From contig NC_054702.1 of the NCBI RefSeq assembly GCF_016097555.1, forward strand, positions 103,430,973 to 103,494,972: a stretch of DNA of 64,000 bases, written 5' to 3'. The DNA is from Gigantopelta aegis. Taxonomy: Eukaryota > Mollusca > Gastropoda > Neomphalida > Peltospiridae. The notes under the pieces were generated by a model. It was given only the letters and a program-made list of their open reading frames with translations, ran no database searches and was not told where the DNA came from. This document shows positions 44,268 through 57,322 of this stretch, piece after piece. Positions within the stretch are counted from its first letter, which is position 1; each line of letters opens with the position of its first letter. The translations under genes and the position numbers were made by a program.

Positions 44268-45956
44268 ACATGTAGGAGCTTTCTTCAGTTCTCTGATCTT
44301 TTTTCTGACTTCCCCTAGTCTATCTGATGGACGTTTGATTTCACTTTCAGATTGGTAGACTTTGGCAAAGATATTTGCCGCTGCTTTCCATGTGTTTTGG
44401 TTCTCTGTGTGTTGTCTTCATTCAGCATTTTTGTGAGTTGCCAAAGTTTTGTTGTGTCCTTTTCAAGATTCAAGGATGTGGTTTTCTCCTGCCAGCTTGT
44501 CTGAGTTTGTTTTATCTTTTTGTTGATAAATATTGTTTGGTCTGGTTGTGTTTAGCGATGTTTTGATTATTAGGAGTTTTCTCCATAATATCCCTGACCT
44601 CACTTAGCTCTTTGTGCACTTTGTCGAGAGTTCCAGAATGGTTTGTAGTTTCATCTTCATCCCCTTGGTATTGTTGCTTTGCTGCATCAAGGATGGCAAT
44701 TGTGAAGCGTTTTTGTCAACATTCTGCTTTGAAATACAGATTTTCCTGGTGATAGTCAGTTTTTTTAAGCGATCCCAGTTTGCTTTTTTGTAGTTCCAGC
44801 TAGGTTGTAACTTACCTACAGTGCAATCGATTTGCTTTTTATGTTCAGGATGACTGGCCTATTGTCACTACATCCGAGCTGCTGGCACACTTCTCTGGCA
44901 GTGGTAACCTGGATGTCATCAGTGGCAATGGCAAGTCCAGGGTTGAATATTGTTATGCTGAATCATCTTGTTTGGTGGGCTGTAGAGATTGCAGACAGTG
45001 ATGTTCCTGTGTTGTAGAATACGTTTTACAGTGATGTATTCTGTGTCTGCGTCACTTGATCTTTCAACTTCCACAGAGGAGTGAGTGTTCTTGACAAGTG
45101 TAACAACTCCACCCTTTGATCGATTTTCCCGGTCTTGTCTGTGAAGTTCATAGCCTCAAACAAAGAATCTATGAGAGCTGTTGAGGTGGGTTTCTTGAAT
45201 ACAGCAGATGTCAATGCTTTAGGTTTTGAGGAAGTTCTGCAGCTATGTCTTCTTTTGTCGCACTCCTTCAGCATTCCAATGCATCATGCAAAGTTGTTGA
45301 CTGGTAGCTCAGTAGCTTGGTTTGGGCCTCTTCGAGACTGGTAGCACTGTACCATCCCATCCTGGCTGCAGTCAAACAGGACGACACCACATCTTTCAAA
45401 TGATACTTGTACGGCCATATGATTGTAAAAGCATAGACATCGGATTATCTCCCACACCATGATGGCTGATGTCTTCCAACTTCTGTAGTTGAGGTTTCTA
45501 CTCAAGTCATCTTCTCCTAGGCTAGCTGCTTGACAAAACTATCGGGCCTAGCCTGCTCGGGTTTTGGGGTCAGAAATTTCCTTCTCCTAGACAGTCTTCC
45601 ATGACTTACGTCCTCTGTCTGTCCTTGCTAATTGCTCATAGCTGGGGCTGGATTAGTGAGTGTCAGACTGTGTCCATGCACACTGCACCTCTGGGGCTCC
45701 AGCTGCTCCAAGATCCCCCTGTCTAGCCTGGGTCTGTGAGGGCCCAGTTACCATGGTGTGTCAAGCTAAGAGAGTAGGGGGCACTGAGGGAGTCTTGTCT
45801 GTGGAGAGGTTATGTATCGGGAGGGTGGGACTTAAGTGCATCTGCCCTCCTTTTCACCATGTCAGGTCATCCGGCGGCTGTAGTTGAAAGCGAGAGGGTT
45901 ATAGGCCTATGATACATTACAGCATTACACATCACACAGACCGGTGGTCAGGAAAC

Positions 45957-46087
45957 AACGACACAACCACAGCCTTTGAAATACCAGTCATGGTGCACTG
46001 GCTGGAACAAGAAATAGCCCAATAGGAATTGATCCCAAACCGACTGCACATCAAGTGGGTGATTTACAACTGGCTATATCCCACCCC
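45957..46087 (-). mobile_element. SINE 5' half, split by the LINE insertion
   Basis: cacaaccacagcctttgaaa, taccagtcatggtgcactgg, gaaatagcccaataggaatt, gatcccaaaccgactgcaca, and a decayed head ggctatatcccacccc. It picks up the SINE where 41910-42061 stops. Confidence 0.7.
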
Positions 46088-46295
46088 ACTCTGCAAAAAA
46101 GGGGTGGGGACTCCAATTGGATCTGCGCCTACAATGGGTCACAAGATCAGCCGCCCTCAGTACTTTAGGGTTTTCCCCTGTCTCAACCAGTGCCCCAAAG
46201 CTGGTACATCAAAGGCTGTGGTGTGTCTATGGGATTGCACATATAACTATGAACGAACCCTTGCTGCTTTAATTCAGTTATCAGTAAGCATAGCC
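46088..46295 (+). mobile_element. SINE, plus strand, head-to-head with the split SINE
   Basis: ggggtggggactccaattgg (decayed head), caaccagtgccccaaagctg, caaaggctgtggtgtgtcta and acccttgctgctttaattca follow SINE order. It ends at an inverted repeat. Confidence 0.6.
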
Positions 46296-46301
46296 ATGGG
46301 T

Positions 46302-46383
46302 GTTCGGGTCCTGGTCTGAGGTTATAGGATGAACACAGGCTGGTACTAATCATACACCTATAACCTCAGACCAGGACCCGAAC
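46302..46383. repeat. Perfect inverted repeat, 27-bp arms
   Basis: gttcgggtcctggtctgagg plus ttatagg (46302-46328) pairs perfectly with 46357-46383 around a 28-bp loop. It lies inside the tail region of a SINE. Confidence 0.85.
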
Positions 46384-46644
46384 TCCCGTACGCATAGCCT
46401 ATGTGATGGCAGCAGGTTTCCTTTCTCTCTTTCTCTTGTCAAAATAACTACATATTAGACACTAAATAGCCTATTTAGTTTTACAGAATGCTGAGGTGTT
46501 GTTAAATACAAACTTTCCTTGATTTGTAGGCAACGCTATATCAAATAATATCTGGCAGGGTCAAGGGTTGAGGTGCGCCAAACTTTTGATAGAGCAGTAA
46601 ATACAACCAGTCCTGCCATTGGTAATAAATGTGAGTTTGTTGTA

Positions 46645-46727
<83 letters not shown>

Positions 46728-46728
46728 G
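46645..46728. repeat. Compound GT, CA and TA microsatellite
   Basis: A GT run at about 46647-46682, then ataacacacacacacatac, then a TA run to 46726. Open frames across it are artefacts. Confidence 0.9.
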
Positions 46729-47273
46729 GCCAATAAATATGTACAATTTTATTCTATCTAGTGCTACTGTGACGATTTAAGTATAGCCTTGTGCTTGAAA
46801 CATGTTTGGGGTACCTGTAAAACTAAGTATACATTCTACAATTCTGTGTGAAATGAGTAATAATATATCCATGAAAGGTACCACTTCCTTCAGTTAACAC
46901 TGTGGGGGTAGGGTTGGAGTATTCATATTTTTTAGTCATAATTTGGTTGATATATTGCAGTGTCTTTAATTACGTACGTTAACATTGTCGCCTATGCAAT
47001 TTTATTTAGTACAGTATAACCTCTACCGATCCCACTGTAACTCCTCGGCTATTTCCGTATAGAACTCGATCAAACTTCATCAAAGACTCGACTCTTTTAA
47101 AATTTCGGATGATCTGTTTTTTTATTGAACGTTTTGTAGTCGTGTATTCCTAGTGAGTAAAGCTAATGCCCTGGAATAATTGTAGAGCTCCAAATACTAT
47201 TATTATTCAAATTAAAATACTAGAAATTACGTAAATGGCCGAGGTTTTCTAATGTAATTACCGGTATTTCCGG

Positions 47274-47305
47274 TATAAATAAAGGTTATTTCCCTTGAAC
47301 AACAA
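47274..47305 (+). promoter_or_regulatory. Candidate TATA promoter of LCLAT1
   Basis: TATAAATA at 47274-47281 within ccggtataaataaagg lies 79 bp before the ATG; initiation about 30 bp downstream would give a 5' UTR of roughly 55 nt. An alternative reading is that gatttgcag|cac just before the ATG is a splice acceptor and the promoter lies further upstream. Confidence 0.3.
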
Positions 47306-47359
47306 ACACTGACAAGGGCGGTTTAGGCAAAGTAATTTGGTTCTATGATTTGCAGCACA

Positions 47360-47527
47360 ATGGGGTCTTTGGTCTATGGCATATTATTTTGTACCCTTCT
47401 TTTTCTTACAAGTTTTTTAGGTACACTTTGCTTTTTAACTCCATTTATGCCGTTTGTGTTGGTGAATCCTTGGTTTGCACGACGAGTATTCGATTTCTTC
47501 CAATCATTGTGGATTGTGTATGCAGTG
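47360..47527 (+). CDS. LCLAT1: LCLAT1 coding exon 1
   Basis: ATG at 47360 (cacaATGg); codes residues 1-56, a hydrophobic anchor ending LWIVYAV. The donor is gcagtg|gtaagt. The next residues ALCEIMMGV continue the family alignment without a gap. Confidence 0.88.
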
Positions 47528-50500
47528 GTAAGTTATCGGCAAAGCAGTTAATTTATTATTAATTAAGATGCAATTATATACAGTCACAGCTGCAATACAA
47601 ACCCAGATATTTATTAGAGACCAATGCCAGAAACCAGTGGCACGTAAATAATTGAAGGCACAACATTAATACTTGCAGATAAAAAGAGCCTAAAATATTC
47701 AAACTTCAAAGGAATCTGGAATGCTCATGCAAGGCTTTTGAACTGGTATGCATATTCAACATATATAATGCACATTATTGCTTAATATCAACAAGTATAA
47801 TCTTATATTTAATTAATAAAATGGTTAAATGTTACGGCTATATATAACATCATTAAACATGCGCAGCTATTTTGTAGAATCATAGTCACTTCGTACCCAA
47901 GTCATATCGTACCATCCATTTCGTACCATGCTGCCTGGTCATTTCGTACCTTGGTCATTTCGTACCATTGCAAAAAGTCATTTCGTACCCAAGTAATTTC
48001 GTACTCTAGTCATTTCGTACCATTGTGAAAAGTCATTTCGTACCCCAGTCATTTCGTACCATAGTCATTTCGTACCCTAGTCATTTCATTCCAGTATATA
48101 GAAAACGAATTGACTATATAGCATAAAAGCAGTGGGTTTTGTTTTAAAACTTTATTTTGACAGTTTGAAAACCAGAACACGTTATTGTGCAGCATATCGT
48201 TATCAATACCCATAATACCTGTCAACTGTTATTTCCATTTTACCTGACAAGAGCCGTATATGGTATTTACTACTAACTGCCAACTTCGATTTTGTGTGAA
48301 ATGGCTCCAGATAATTAGTCAAAAACAACAAAACAATATAATGGACCAACAAAATATTATTTATTTATTAGGTCTTCTTTTCAAACTTGCTTATTTGCAT
48401 CTTATTTGTTTAAGAAATAAACAATAACAGCCATTAAAACATTAACTACCTTACTGATTGCCAAATTAGCCAATTGCTAATGTTTATACAAAGTGGCAAT
48501 AATTTTTAGTCTTTTGATGATAAAATATCCCTTAAATTAACCACAAATTTGTAATTTAATGTTATTTTGTAAAAGACTTTACCGGGGTGATTGTTATAAA
48601 TTGTTATACCATGGTACGATATGACTTTCAGTTATGGTACGAAATAATCAAGGTACGAAATGACTTTTTGCAATGGTACGAAATGACTTTTTGCAATGGT
48701 ATGAAATGACCAGGGCACTTAACGACCAAATTAGGTACGAAATGACCATGGTACGAAGTGACTAGCAACCATTTTGTACCATCCCAGTGAATACGCTCTC
48801 TGGCAAGCCGGTGGTTATGTACCATCGACGTCCGAAACTGCATTCACCTAAAGACAAAAACACAAATACGATTATTACGGAAATATTATTCTACATTTTT
48901 CAGCAACAATACGTGAAACAAAATAGATTGCAATCAGTTAACATAAGAAATCAACAATGCAGGCCTTTCCCCAGGATTTTTTTAAGGCGCTTACAAGTTA
49001 CATATTTAGCATCATTATAACACAAAAATCAAGCCAAAAGAAGTGGGGTAGTGAGTTGAAAACAGTTAAGTGTTTGTCTTCAATCCATCAAATCATGTTG
49101 GGGTTGTTTTTGTGTGGGAGGGGGGGCTTTAAAAAAAAAAAAAAACCCCATCAATTCCCCACCCCCAACAACTTCATAATTTGCATCATGTTGTTGTTGT
49201 TGATTTCAGCGTCGTGTTAAATGCTTGTTGTGATTTCTGCTTGTAAAATACCTAAGCTAAGAATGCTGACTTCACAGTATATTCCATTTATAAAAAAAAC
49301 TACAAAAAAAACCCCAAAACGTTAATAAAATAAAATTTTACTTTAAAAAAAAAATCCAGCTAACTTATTAAATGTCATCTCACAGTTTAACAAATATATA
49401 TCTAGCATTATCTAACAAATATGATTATTGTAAACTAATTCAGTGCACGTTTAACTGCAATTTGTATAAATACTGCATGCACATTTCCCGCGATCGCGAT
49501 CTCAGTGCGTGCTCTCGACCATAGGTACACAATTAACAAAGACAAAGGAAATAACGAAACTGCAGTTAGGTATTCATTGATGCAAACAACTATTGTTTTT
49601 CTACACATTTACATCAAGATTTACTCCTGTGTAATCGTATTGTTCATGTCCGCAACGATATCTCTTGACACGTGGGTGTCAGCTGACTCTGAAGCGTGAC
49701 GTATATTACGCCGAGAGCTTTCCTCAGTTCAGCCAACAAACGTTTTTCCTAACGTTCGCGAACTACTTGATTGGTGTCCGTCGTGTCCATTTGGTTTAAC
49801 GTGAAGCGCACAAAACAGTGTAGCGAACGTTTTGTTTCCGCTCGGTTTGGCTGAACTCAGCCCTTGGGATAGCCGACATGTCGTTCGGCCCTGAACTGGC
49901 ATGTGTATTCAAATTGACATGCATTGTCGGTTTGTTTTTATTACTTTGGTTCAAAGACTTTACAAAATTAAAATAGCAAGTTACATATCTTCCAGACATT
50001 GAATCGCCGTCACATTGCTGTCATACATGTCGAATACATGCGTTAAAATTAAATAACCATGATTATTAAAATTAGCAAACATCATAAGGCATACGCTGTA
50101 TTCTGGATAACACCGATTCTCGTTACCGGTCGCCAGATCGCTATTATGCTAATTGAATATTTGGTATTATTATGTTTGAGGTGTCGAATAGATTATGTAA
50201 CCGTTTGTTCACATCAGAAGATAGAAAATGACGTTACGGATCACAGCTCCATTGTTTTGTATACATGTTACAAATTAAGCCGACACGGTCCTGCAGTTAA
50301 GGCGCTTACCAGACATGAAGGCGCTTACTTGGCTGGCTAAGGGAGCACGGGCCGTGTCGGCTTATCGCTCTAGGGAAACCCCTGCAATGTGGATGTAAAA
50401 CAAATCCATTCTAGTAAACAAAAGTGAAATACCCTCCGGTAAACAGGAAAGAGTGCAACGTTTCTAACCACGTTCAGGCGCATGTGTGGTTCATCATTTT

Positions 50501-52390
50501 CCATTTTCAAGGCCACTACATGAAAAAATATATGTTTCTTAACTATGCACAGTTGACAAACACTTAGTTTAATAAAAAAAATTAAAGGAAAAATCGAATT
50601 TGTCAAGCGTTCTGGTCCGGTCTGCGTTTTATCAACACATATCGCTAAAACTTGATGTCAATACTGATGGGCATTACGTTTATACCAGTGAATAGTTTGT
50701 AAAATATCATGTTTTTTAATGAATTGATTCATAATTGACACAATTTATACACGCAACATTATTTTCAATTATTATGAATGGATTGTGAATACTATTCACT
50801 ACAACAGAGGCACAAAAATGTAGCATACCTTTTGCAAATCGAATATAATAATTGAAAACAAATTCAAACAACAGGGGTATTAAAAATCATAAAAATTAAA
50901 TGCTTTGGCCTTGTTATCTGGCACATGTGAGGTCATGTGACACACACACAATGTTAATTCATCTTTCTCCATTTAAGTCCATTTCTGCGAGTCATGTGGA
51001 CCCAATATCGGTAATTTTAAGGAATAAACAAAAACGACTTAGTAAAATTAATGGTATTAGGAGTTTGTAAAGTTTTGTATTTAGATACTTACTTTCCTGA
51101 ACTTTATTGTTTTTGAAAATGTTCCTGAACTGTGAAGAAAAACCTCATAAATGAATGGCATGCCGATGACAACAAATTGGATGTTGATTGTGCGAACCGT
51201 GCACGAGAAAACAAAGTGAATGGAATTTGAAGCATAACGCAGTTAGGGACGTTGACGATAAACATGACACATTAGGAATTAGTCTTAGAACTGAAGAAAC
51301 AAATGTACCTGATTTTTGCGGATGCATCACAATGTTCTGTAATAATAGCCATCCCAGTAAGCAAGACTAGCTCTGGGTGAGCAAAAAAAACACCGCCAAA
51401 TTATCTACTAAACTTAAAAAATTGCAGAAACAGATATTTTCTAATAAAATATGAATTATTTCATAAAATTATTTCGCCAAATCAAAATAAAATTCGCCAA
51501 TTGTTTTTGAAATTTGCAATTGGCAAATTTGTCGAGTACCAGAGCTAGCCCTAAATACGTATATATTATTTTTCATTACAAAATAAACCACCATTGTCAA
51601 AGTGTTGAAATATCATGTTTTGTTCATACATTAATCCCCATACTGAAATGATAATCGGAGTGTTACTTAGTTTATTGGTCTTTTCTTTCCCTGGCCTGTA
51701 CCTGTGATTCCTGATTGGTAGGTGTATATTTGGAAGGTATCCTGTCATGGTAATTAATTGCCGCTGTCTAAACATAAAAAGAAATATGTGCCGGTTTGAT
51801 TAAGATCACAGTATTGTGGATAATCTGCCACCCCTAAAATGGCAATAGCCATTATCAGCCGTTCTGCTTTATTACTATAGATAATTCTGTAAAACTCTTG
51901 TTTAAGTAGACTTTCCCATTTCAGTGTTCGAGATTAACGGTATCCCGATATCCCGGGGATACCAGAATTTAATTTTGGATACCAGACTTCAAGAACCCAG
52001 TATCCCACTGGGATGCCATATAATACTAAATTCTCAGGTGGGATACCAGATTTTGAAATGTTAGTATCCATTTGGGATACTGGCCAAAAAATTTAATCTC
52101 GAACACTGCATTTGAAATCACAAAACTTACCAATTCTGTAGTCCCAAAGAAAAGAAAATTATCACTTGGATATCGTGAGTGGCCGTTTTTGCTTCAACAT
52201 ATGCTTGGTTAACAAATTGATTTAAATATTATTTAAATATTCATAATATGTGCTATTGTTCCACATATTACACATATTGATGTTGTTTCTTTGAATGTAT
52301 GTAGGTATAATATCATGTATAGATTAGAGAGGGCCTCATGAGAGACCAGTCACCTTGTTCTGAATGTGTTTATTCTCTGAAAATAACAAA

Positions 52391-52425
<35 letters not shown>

Positions 52426-55400
52426 ATAGGCCTAACAATATGCATTTTTTCTTTGGATTTTTTAAGAGAGAAAAAATACTATATCTCCTTTTTGTTCTAT
52501 TGATGCAAATTGAAATATATATAGTTAGTTAAATAGTTTATTATACTATCAAGTCATTTATGTTGTTTTACAAGTCAGGTTGCTGACAGTGAAGTGCCTT
52601 GTTGTAAATTAGAGTGTTTGTTTACAGGAGTTGGTAGGAGCTAATGTCACTTCGCTCCAAGCTATAATACCAGATGCCAAGAAAACTAAAAATGGCTGCC
52701 CGCAGTTAGCGGGAATAATAACATTTTTTTATTAACTCTAAAATTACACGTTTTTCATTTCTTAAAGTGTCAGTATACACGTTTTTCATTTCTTAAAGTG
52801 TCAGTATGTGTTGGTGGTCCATCTTTCCAACACAAGGCTGATGTTTCAGTTTACTATCCCTTTAAGGATTGTCTGTTAAGGTATTTCCCTTTTAGGTTTA
52901 TGGGTGAAGGGAGTAAAATAAAAGAAGGTATATATGCAAATTGTGTGTAATATTACTGTAGTAGTGTGGTATGAAGTGCTTCTACTGGCAGTAACTAGTG
53001 AGGATTTCCCTGTTAGCTCAGTTGGTAGAACACTGGACTCTTGTACTGAGAGTCTATGGTTCAAATCCACTTAGTGGAGATTGATTTTCATGCTACATTA
53101 CTTGACTACATAATGTTTACACCCATAATGTTTTTTGCAAACTCACATTGTTATGGGTAGACTAATGGAATGCCTTGAAAATGTAATTAATATAATATGG
53201 ACGTTTTAAGTAAAAGTATTTGAATATCATGATTGATATATCATTAGCTGGGCTCACTCTAGCTCTTTTTTTTTATTAGCCAATTTTGGTAAAAGTTTCA
53301 TTTTTTTAGCTAAATTTAAAATGTTTTAGCCAGAACAATTGTAACAAATACTGAATATTATTATTTAAGGTGTTGTCATAAAAGGAAATGAAAGTTACAA
53401 ATTATATTTTCCAGATGTGAAAAAAACAGAATTATTTGGGTGTATCACAGAAAATCTGTGCAAAGAAAATTGGTTGTTTTTGGCCAGAAGAAAAGATTAT
53501 ATAGCAGGTTAAACTGCCCAGGTTTCATGTTTTGCCGGCATCCTACTTTTCTCCAGAATCCTTTTTCATTTTTAATGAGCAGCTTAACGCTACATAAGAA
53601 TGAAACTGTTACATAAGACTTATCGATTTTCACCATAAGATGCTTACGGTAGTTACCTATGCATGTAATTAACAACTCAATTACTCAAGACAGTTAATTA
53701 ACCAAAGGCTGTGTACTGTATCATGCAATGCATTCACTATTATATCAATTTGTCCTATATTTACTTTATTATATATGTTCCTATATGCCATTGTGGAATG
53801 GTCCGAGTGTAAAGCAAGTTATGTTCTGTAAGTCAACATTGAACTAATTTCGCATATGTCTGTATTTGGTTATGCATGTCCGAATTGATTTTGAATACTT
53901 GGAAATAATTTTGGTGGTGCTTGTCAAATGACCTACATGGTATATCAATTAATTTGTTACTGTTCTATTTTATTAATCATGTACTATTAGTAATAATTAC
54001 ATATACTAGTTTTAAACATGATACAATGACACCCACCCACCTCTGAATCGGCCATCTTGAGCCCCAAGTAAAACACAAAATCTGGTTTCCATGGGTGTTC
54101 AGTTTACAGAGGTTTGGATTGAGCTAAGAGCATTTGTTGCTTCTGATCTATATTAAATATATATAAAAAAAAAAATGAAATTTGTTCTGGACAAGACACT
54201 TATTTCCAGGCATTTGCAGAGTTGTGAATAGTCATATGTGAGGGTCATCTGTCGTTCAATTTAAATCTTTTGTCATACATATTATGCAGTTAGTTTAATT
54301 AATTTCTATCATGCTAGTGAAAAAGTGATTATAGTTGGCTGCATCCATTTTATTTTGTGACAAATTTTGGTGGATATTGTTAACAACCTAAATCAACATA
54401 CTAATAAAAATAAAATTTTAATTTGATTAACGAAAAGGTACACTTCGATCGAATTTGCAGTCTTTGACTAAAGCCATTCCAAAATTTAGTAACCTGAAGA
54501 TCAGAAATGGTGTTTACTATTTTGTGTCCACTGTTTGTTCTATATGTTGCTTTCAGTTGCACTTACTACAACCAAATCTTTTGTTCATGTTAATTGTTAA
54601 TTCTGCTTTTTAGTAGAAACAAATAAAAATAAATAATGACAATACAGTGGATGTGGTCAGGTTCTTCGTAACGATTACGTCTTGGGTAATAAACTGAATG
54701 TACACCGACTTTGTGAAAACGAAACTTCATTATCGTGGCATACCTGTTCGTGAGAAAATGTTTCTGAAAATTGTGTAAAAGTCCATAGAAAAGGTCTTTA
54801 ATTAATAAGAAGATGTTAGGACTATGTTCAGTGACAGCAAACAATGCGAACGTCTGCTGTTTGGCTGAAGTCGGAACTCATTGTAAACATGACTGTGTGC
54901 ATGAAAAATAAAATAGGAAAAACATGATTTGACAAAAAGTTACATTGGTCATGTTTCTACAAATACTGTCAGACTTGAGTATCTTTATCCCGAGATGTCA
55001 GATTTAATTTTCACCAGTTTGATGATACAGGAAATATTTTATTCGACCGCTGACATTTTCATTAGCCCATGGTGAATTAGCAATTGGCTAGCATGAGCCT
55101 AGATTAGGATATGTTGCTAGAATGCAAGATAACTTAAACAATACATTGCTATCATTATTTTATATTTTATTACATTATATTTCACTGTATATGTTTTATT
55201 ATACATTTAAAAATAGCTCCATTAAACAAATTTGTTGTCATGTCAACCGTCAAGATTGCATGTTTTTCTTTTTAAATCCCTAATTTAAAATGGTACAATG
55301 TTTTAGTTAGAACACTGGTTACATCCACAAGATAATTGTAACTGTTTCTTGTGCTGTTTGATATTAAATTGCAGTGTTTGTCAGGAATAGCAGTGTAATG

Positions 55401-57287
55401 GATTACAGGTGGATAATACAATAAAATAAAATAATATAATCTTTCATTGTAATTTGTCTGTAACATAAACTGCTCTTCTTTTTTTTAATATAATATTTAT
55501 CGAAATAGATTTGAACATTTTGTAACTATGATCAGTGTGTGATAACTTACAACACATATACAATATATACATGTATACAATATGTAGCATCACTCTATTA
55601 AAGGTTTTCCTAACACTGAACTTTTTATTTACATTGCAGGCTCTTTGTGAGATTATGATGGGTGTGAAGGTGATAATCACCGGTATTCCTCCTGACAGGT
55701 TGGAAAGTAATCTCATCGTGATGAACCACCGGACCAGACTGGACTGGATGTTCTACTGGTCGTACCAGATACGATGTGGCTCAGTACACAACATGAAGAT
55801 ATCCATGAAAGAGAATTTGAAATACATACCTGGCCCAGGTATTCAGTCACTTTAGTTATCAGTCTAACAGAAATCAGGACCAATTGTTATAAATACAAAT
55901 ATAATACTGTAGACCACACTGAACTGTTGCATGCAGTTTGTGTAGCATTTTTTTGTGAACGTCTTTACACTTTGTATTATGGTATGGCATTGTTCGTCTG
56001 TACGTATATACGTCCATCTGTCTGTTAACTTTTTCTTGTCCGGACCATATCTTGCATACAGATGCATACAGGACCATCAAACCTCACATGTAGGAACAAC
56101 TTGGGATAGCAGTATGTATATATATTACTATAGGTCACTGTGACATACTTTTCACAGTCTACTGCACATAACAGTAAATTCTTGTCCGGACCATATCTTG
56201 CATACAGGACCATCAGTCCTCACATGCAGGAACAACATGGGATAGCTGTGTCGTGTACTATTACTAGGTCACTGTGACATACTTTTCACTGTCTACTGCA
56301 CATAACAGTAAATTCTTGTCCGGACCGTATCTTGCATACAGGACCATCAATCCTCACATGCAGGAACAACATGGGATAGCGGTGTGTCGTGTACTATTAC
56401 TAGGTCACTGTAACCTACTTTTCACTGTCTACTGCACATAACAGTAAATTCTTGTCTGGACCATATCTTGCATACAGATGCATACAGGACCATCAAACCT
56501 CCCATGTAGGAACAACTTGGGATGGTGGTGTGTCACATACAATTACTAGGTCAATGTGATACAAATAATGGGTGTATCATGTACCTCACCGGTACTCATT
56601 TAAGTAGTGAGATGTAGCTCAGTGGTAGAGTAACCTGTGCATATAAAAGATCCCTTGCTACTAATACCACAATTTAGTGGGTTTCTTCTCTATAGACTAT
56701 ATGGCAAAGTTACCAATTGTTTGACATCCAGTAACTGATGATTAACAAATTGATGTGCTCAAGTGGTGTCCTTAAAGAAAAGCGATTTTTGACTAACACT
56801 GTAACATAATTGTGTTTCCATTGCTCACCTTCTAGATTTACATAGTGCACGTCACAAGTTTCAGATTAGAATATGATTGTAAATGTGTTTTGCATCTGTT
56901 CTAGCTGACTACATTAATCCATTCGTTCATCCCTTCATTTATTTCTCTATCCTAACTAGTCTTGTTTTTCCGATTATCTTAGGATGGGCCATGCAGTGTG
57001 CTGCATTTATCTTTCTGCAAAGGAAGTGGCAAACTGATAAACTCCGAATTACAGCAGCCCTCAAATACTACAAGCTAGTAGATGTAAAACCACAGGTACG
57101 TACTGCAACAAAATATACCAACACCCACGGCTAATTTCAAAAACAATTGGCAAATTTTATTTTAATTTTGCAAAATAATTTCATGTAATTATTTATATTT
57201 TGTTACAAAATAACAGGATTTCTGCAACCTGGCCCACCAGTTAATGTGTGTGTTGGGTAGTTAGGGATTCGGGTTTTTAAATATGTA

Positions 57288-57322
<35 letters not shown>

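Larger units (their letters stand above)
42062..45956 (-). mobile_element. Dead jockey-like non-LTR retrotransposon, about 3.9 kb
   Basis: Pieces appear in LINE order on the minus strand. An APE-type endonuclease start lies near 45280-45000 (HWNAEGVRQKKT, CCIQETHLNSSHRFF, RSKGGVVTLVKNTHSS) with in-frame stops. RT fingers are at 44267-43875 (KKAPGPDGITNEMLKHL, EARSYRPISLLSCVGKLMER). The RT palm and thumb are at 43664-42885 (RGVPQGSVISPTLS; the catalytic box reads LHDDDLAVW where YADD or FADD is usual). The C-terminal region with a Cys/His cluster (CQCGAEEQRPEHVL, CPHLEEIRQKVW) is at 42340-42067. Frameshifts and stops separate these parts and a SINE interrupts the C-terminus, so it cannot be active. 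It lies within an older SINE. A short poly-purine tail is not obvious. Confidence 0.85.

Noticed and set aside
42931..44358. Plus-strand frames of 73-122 codons
   Set aside because: Antisense to the LINE reverse transcriptase pieces.
46536..46746. Short minus-strand frames rich in His/Thr and Ile/Tyr
   Set aside because: They are translations of the GT, CA and TA microsatellites.
52998..53075. Possible tRNA gene (good A and B boxes)
   Set aside because: Acceptor, anticodon and T stems do not pair properly; it is a SINE head.
55864..56213. Minus-strand frames containing ARYGPDK-type sequence
   Set aside because: They come from the 135-bp tandem repeat, not from a conserved protein.
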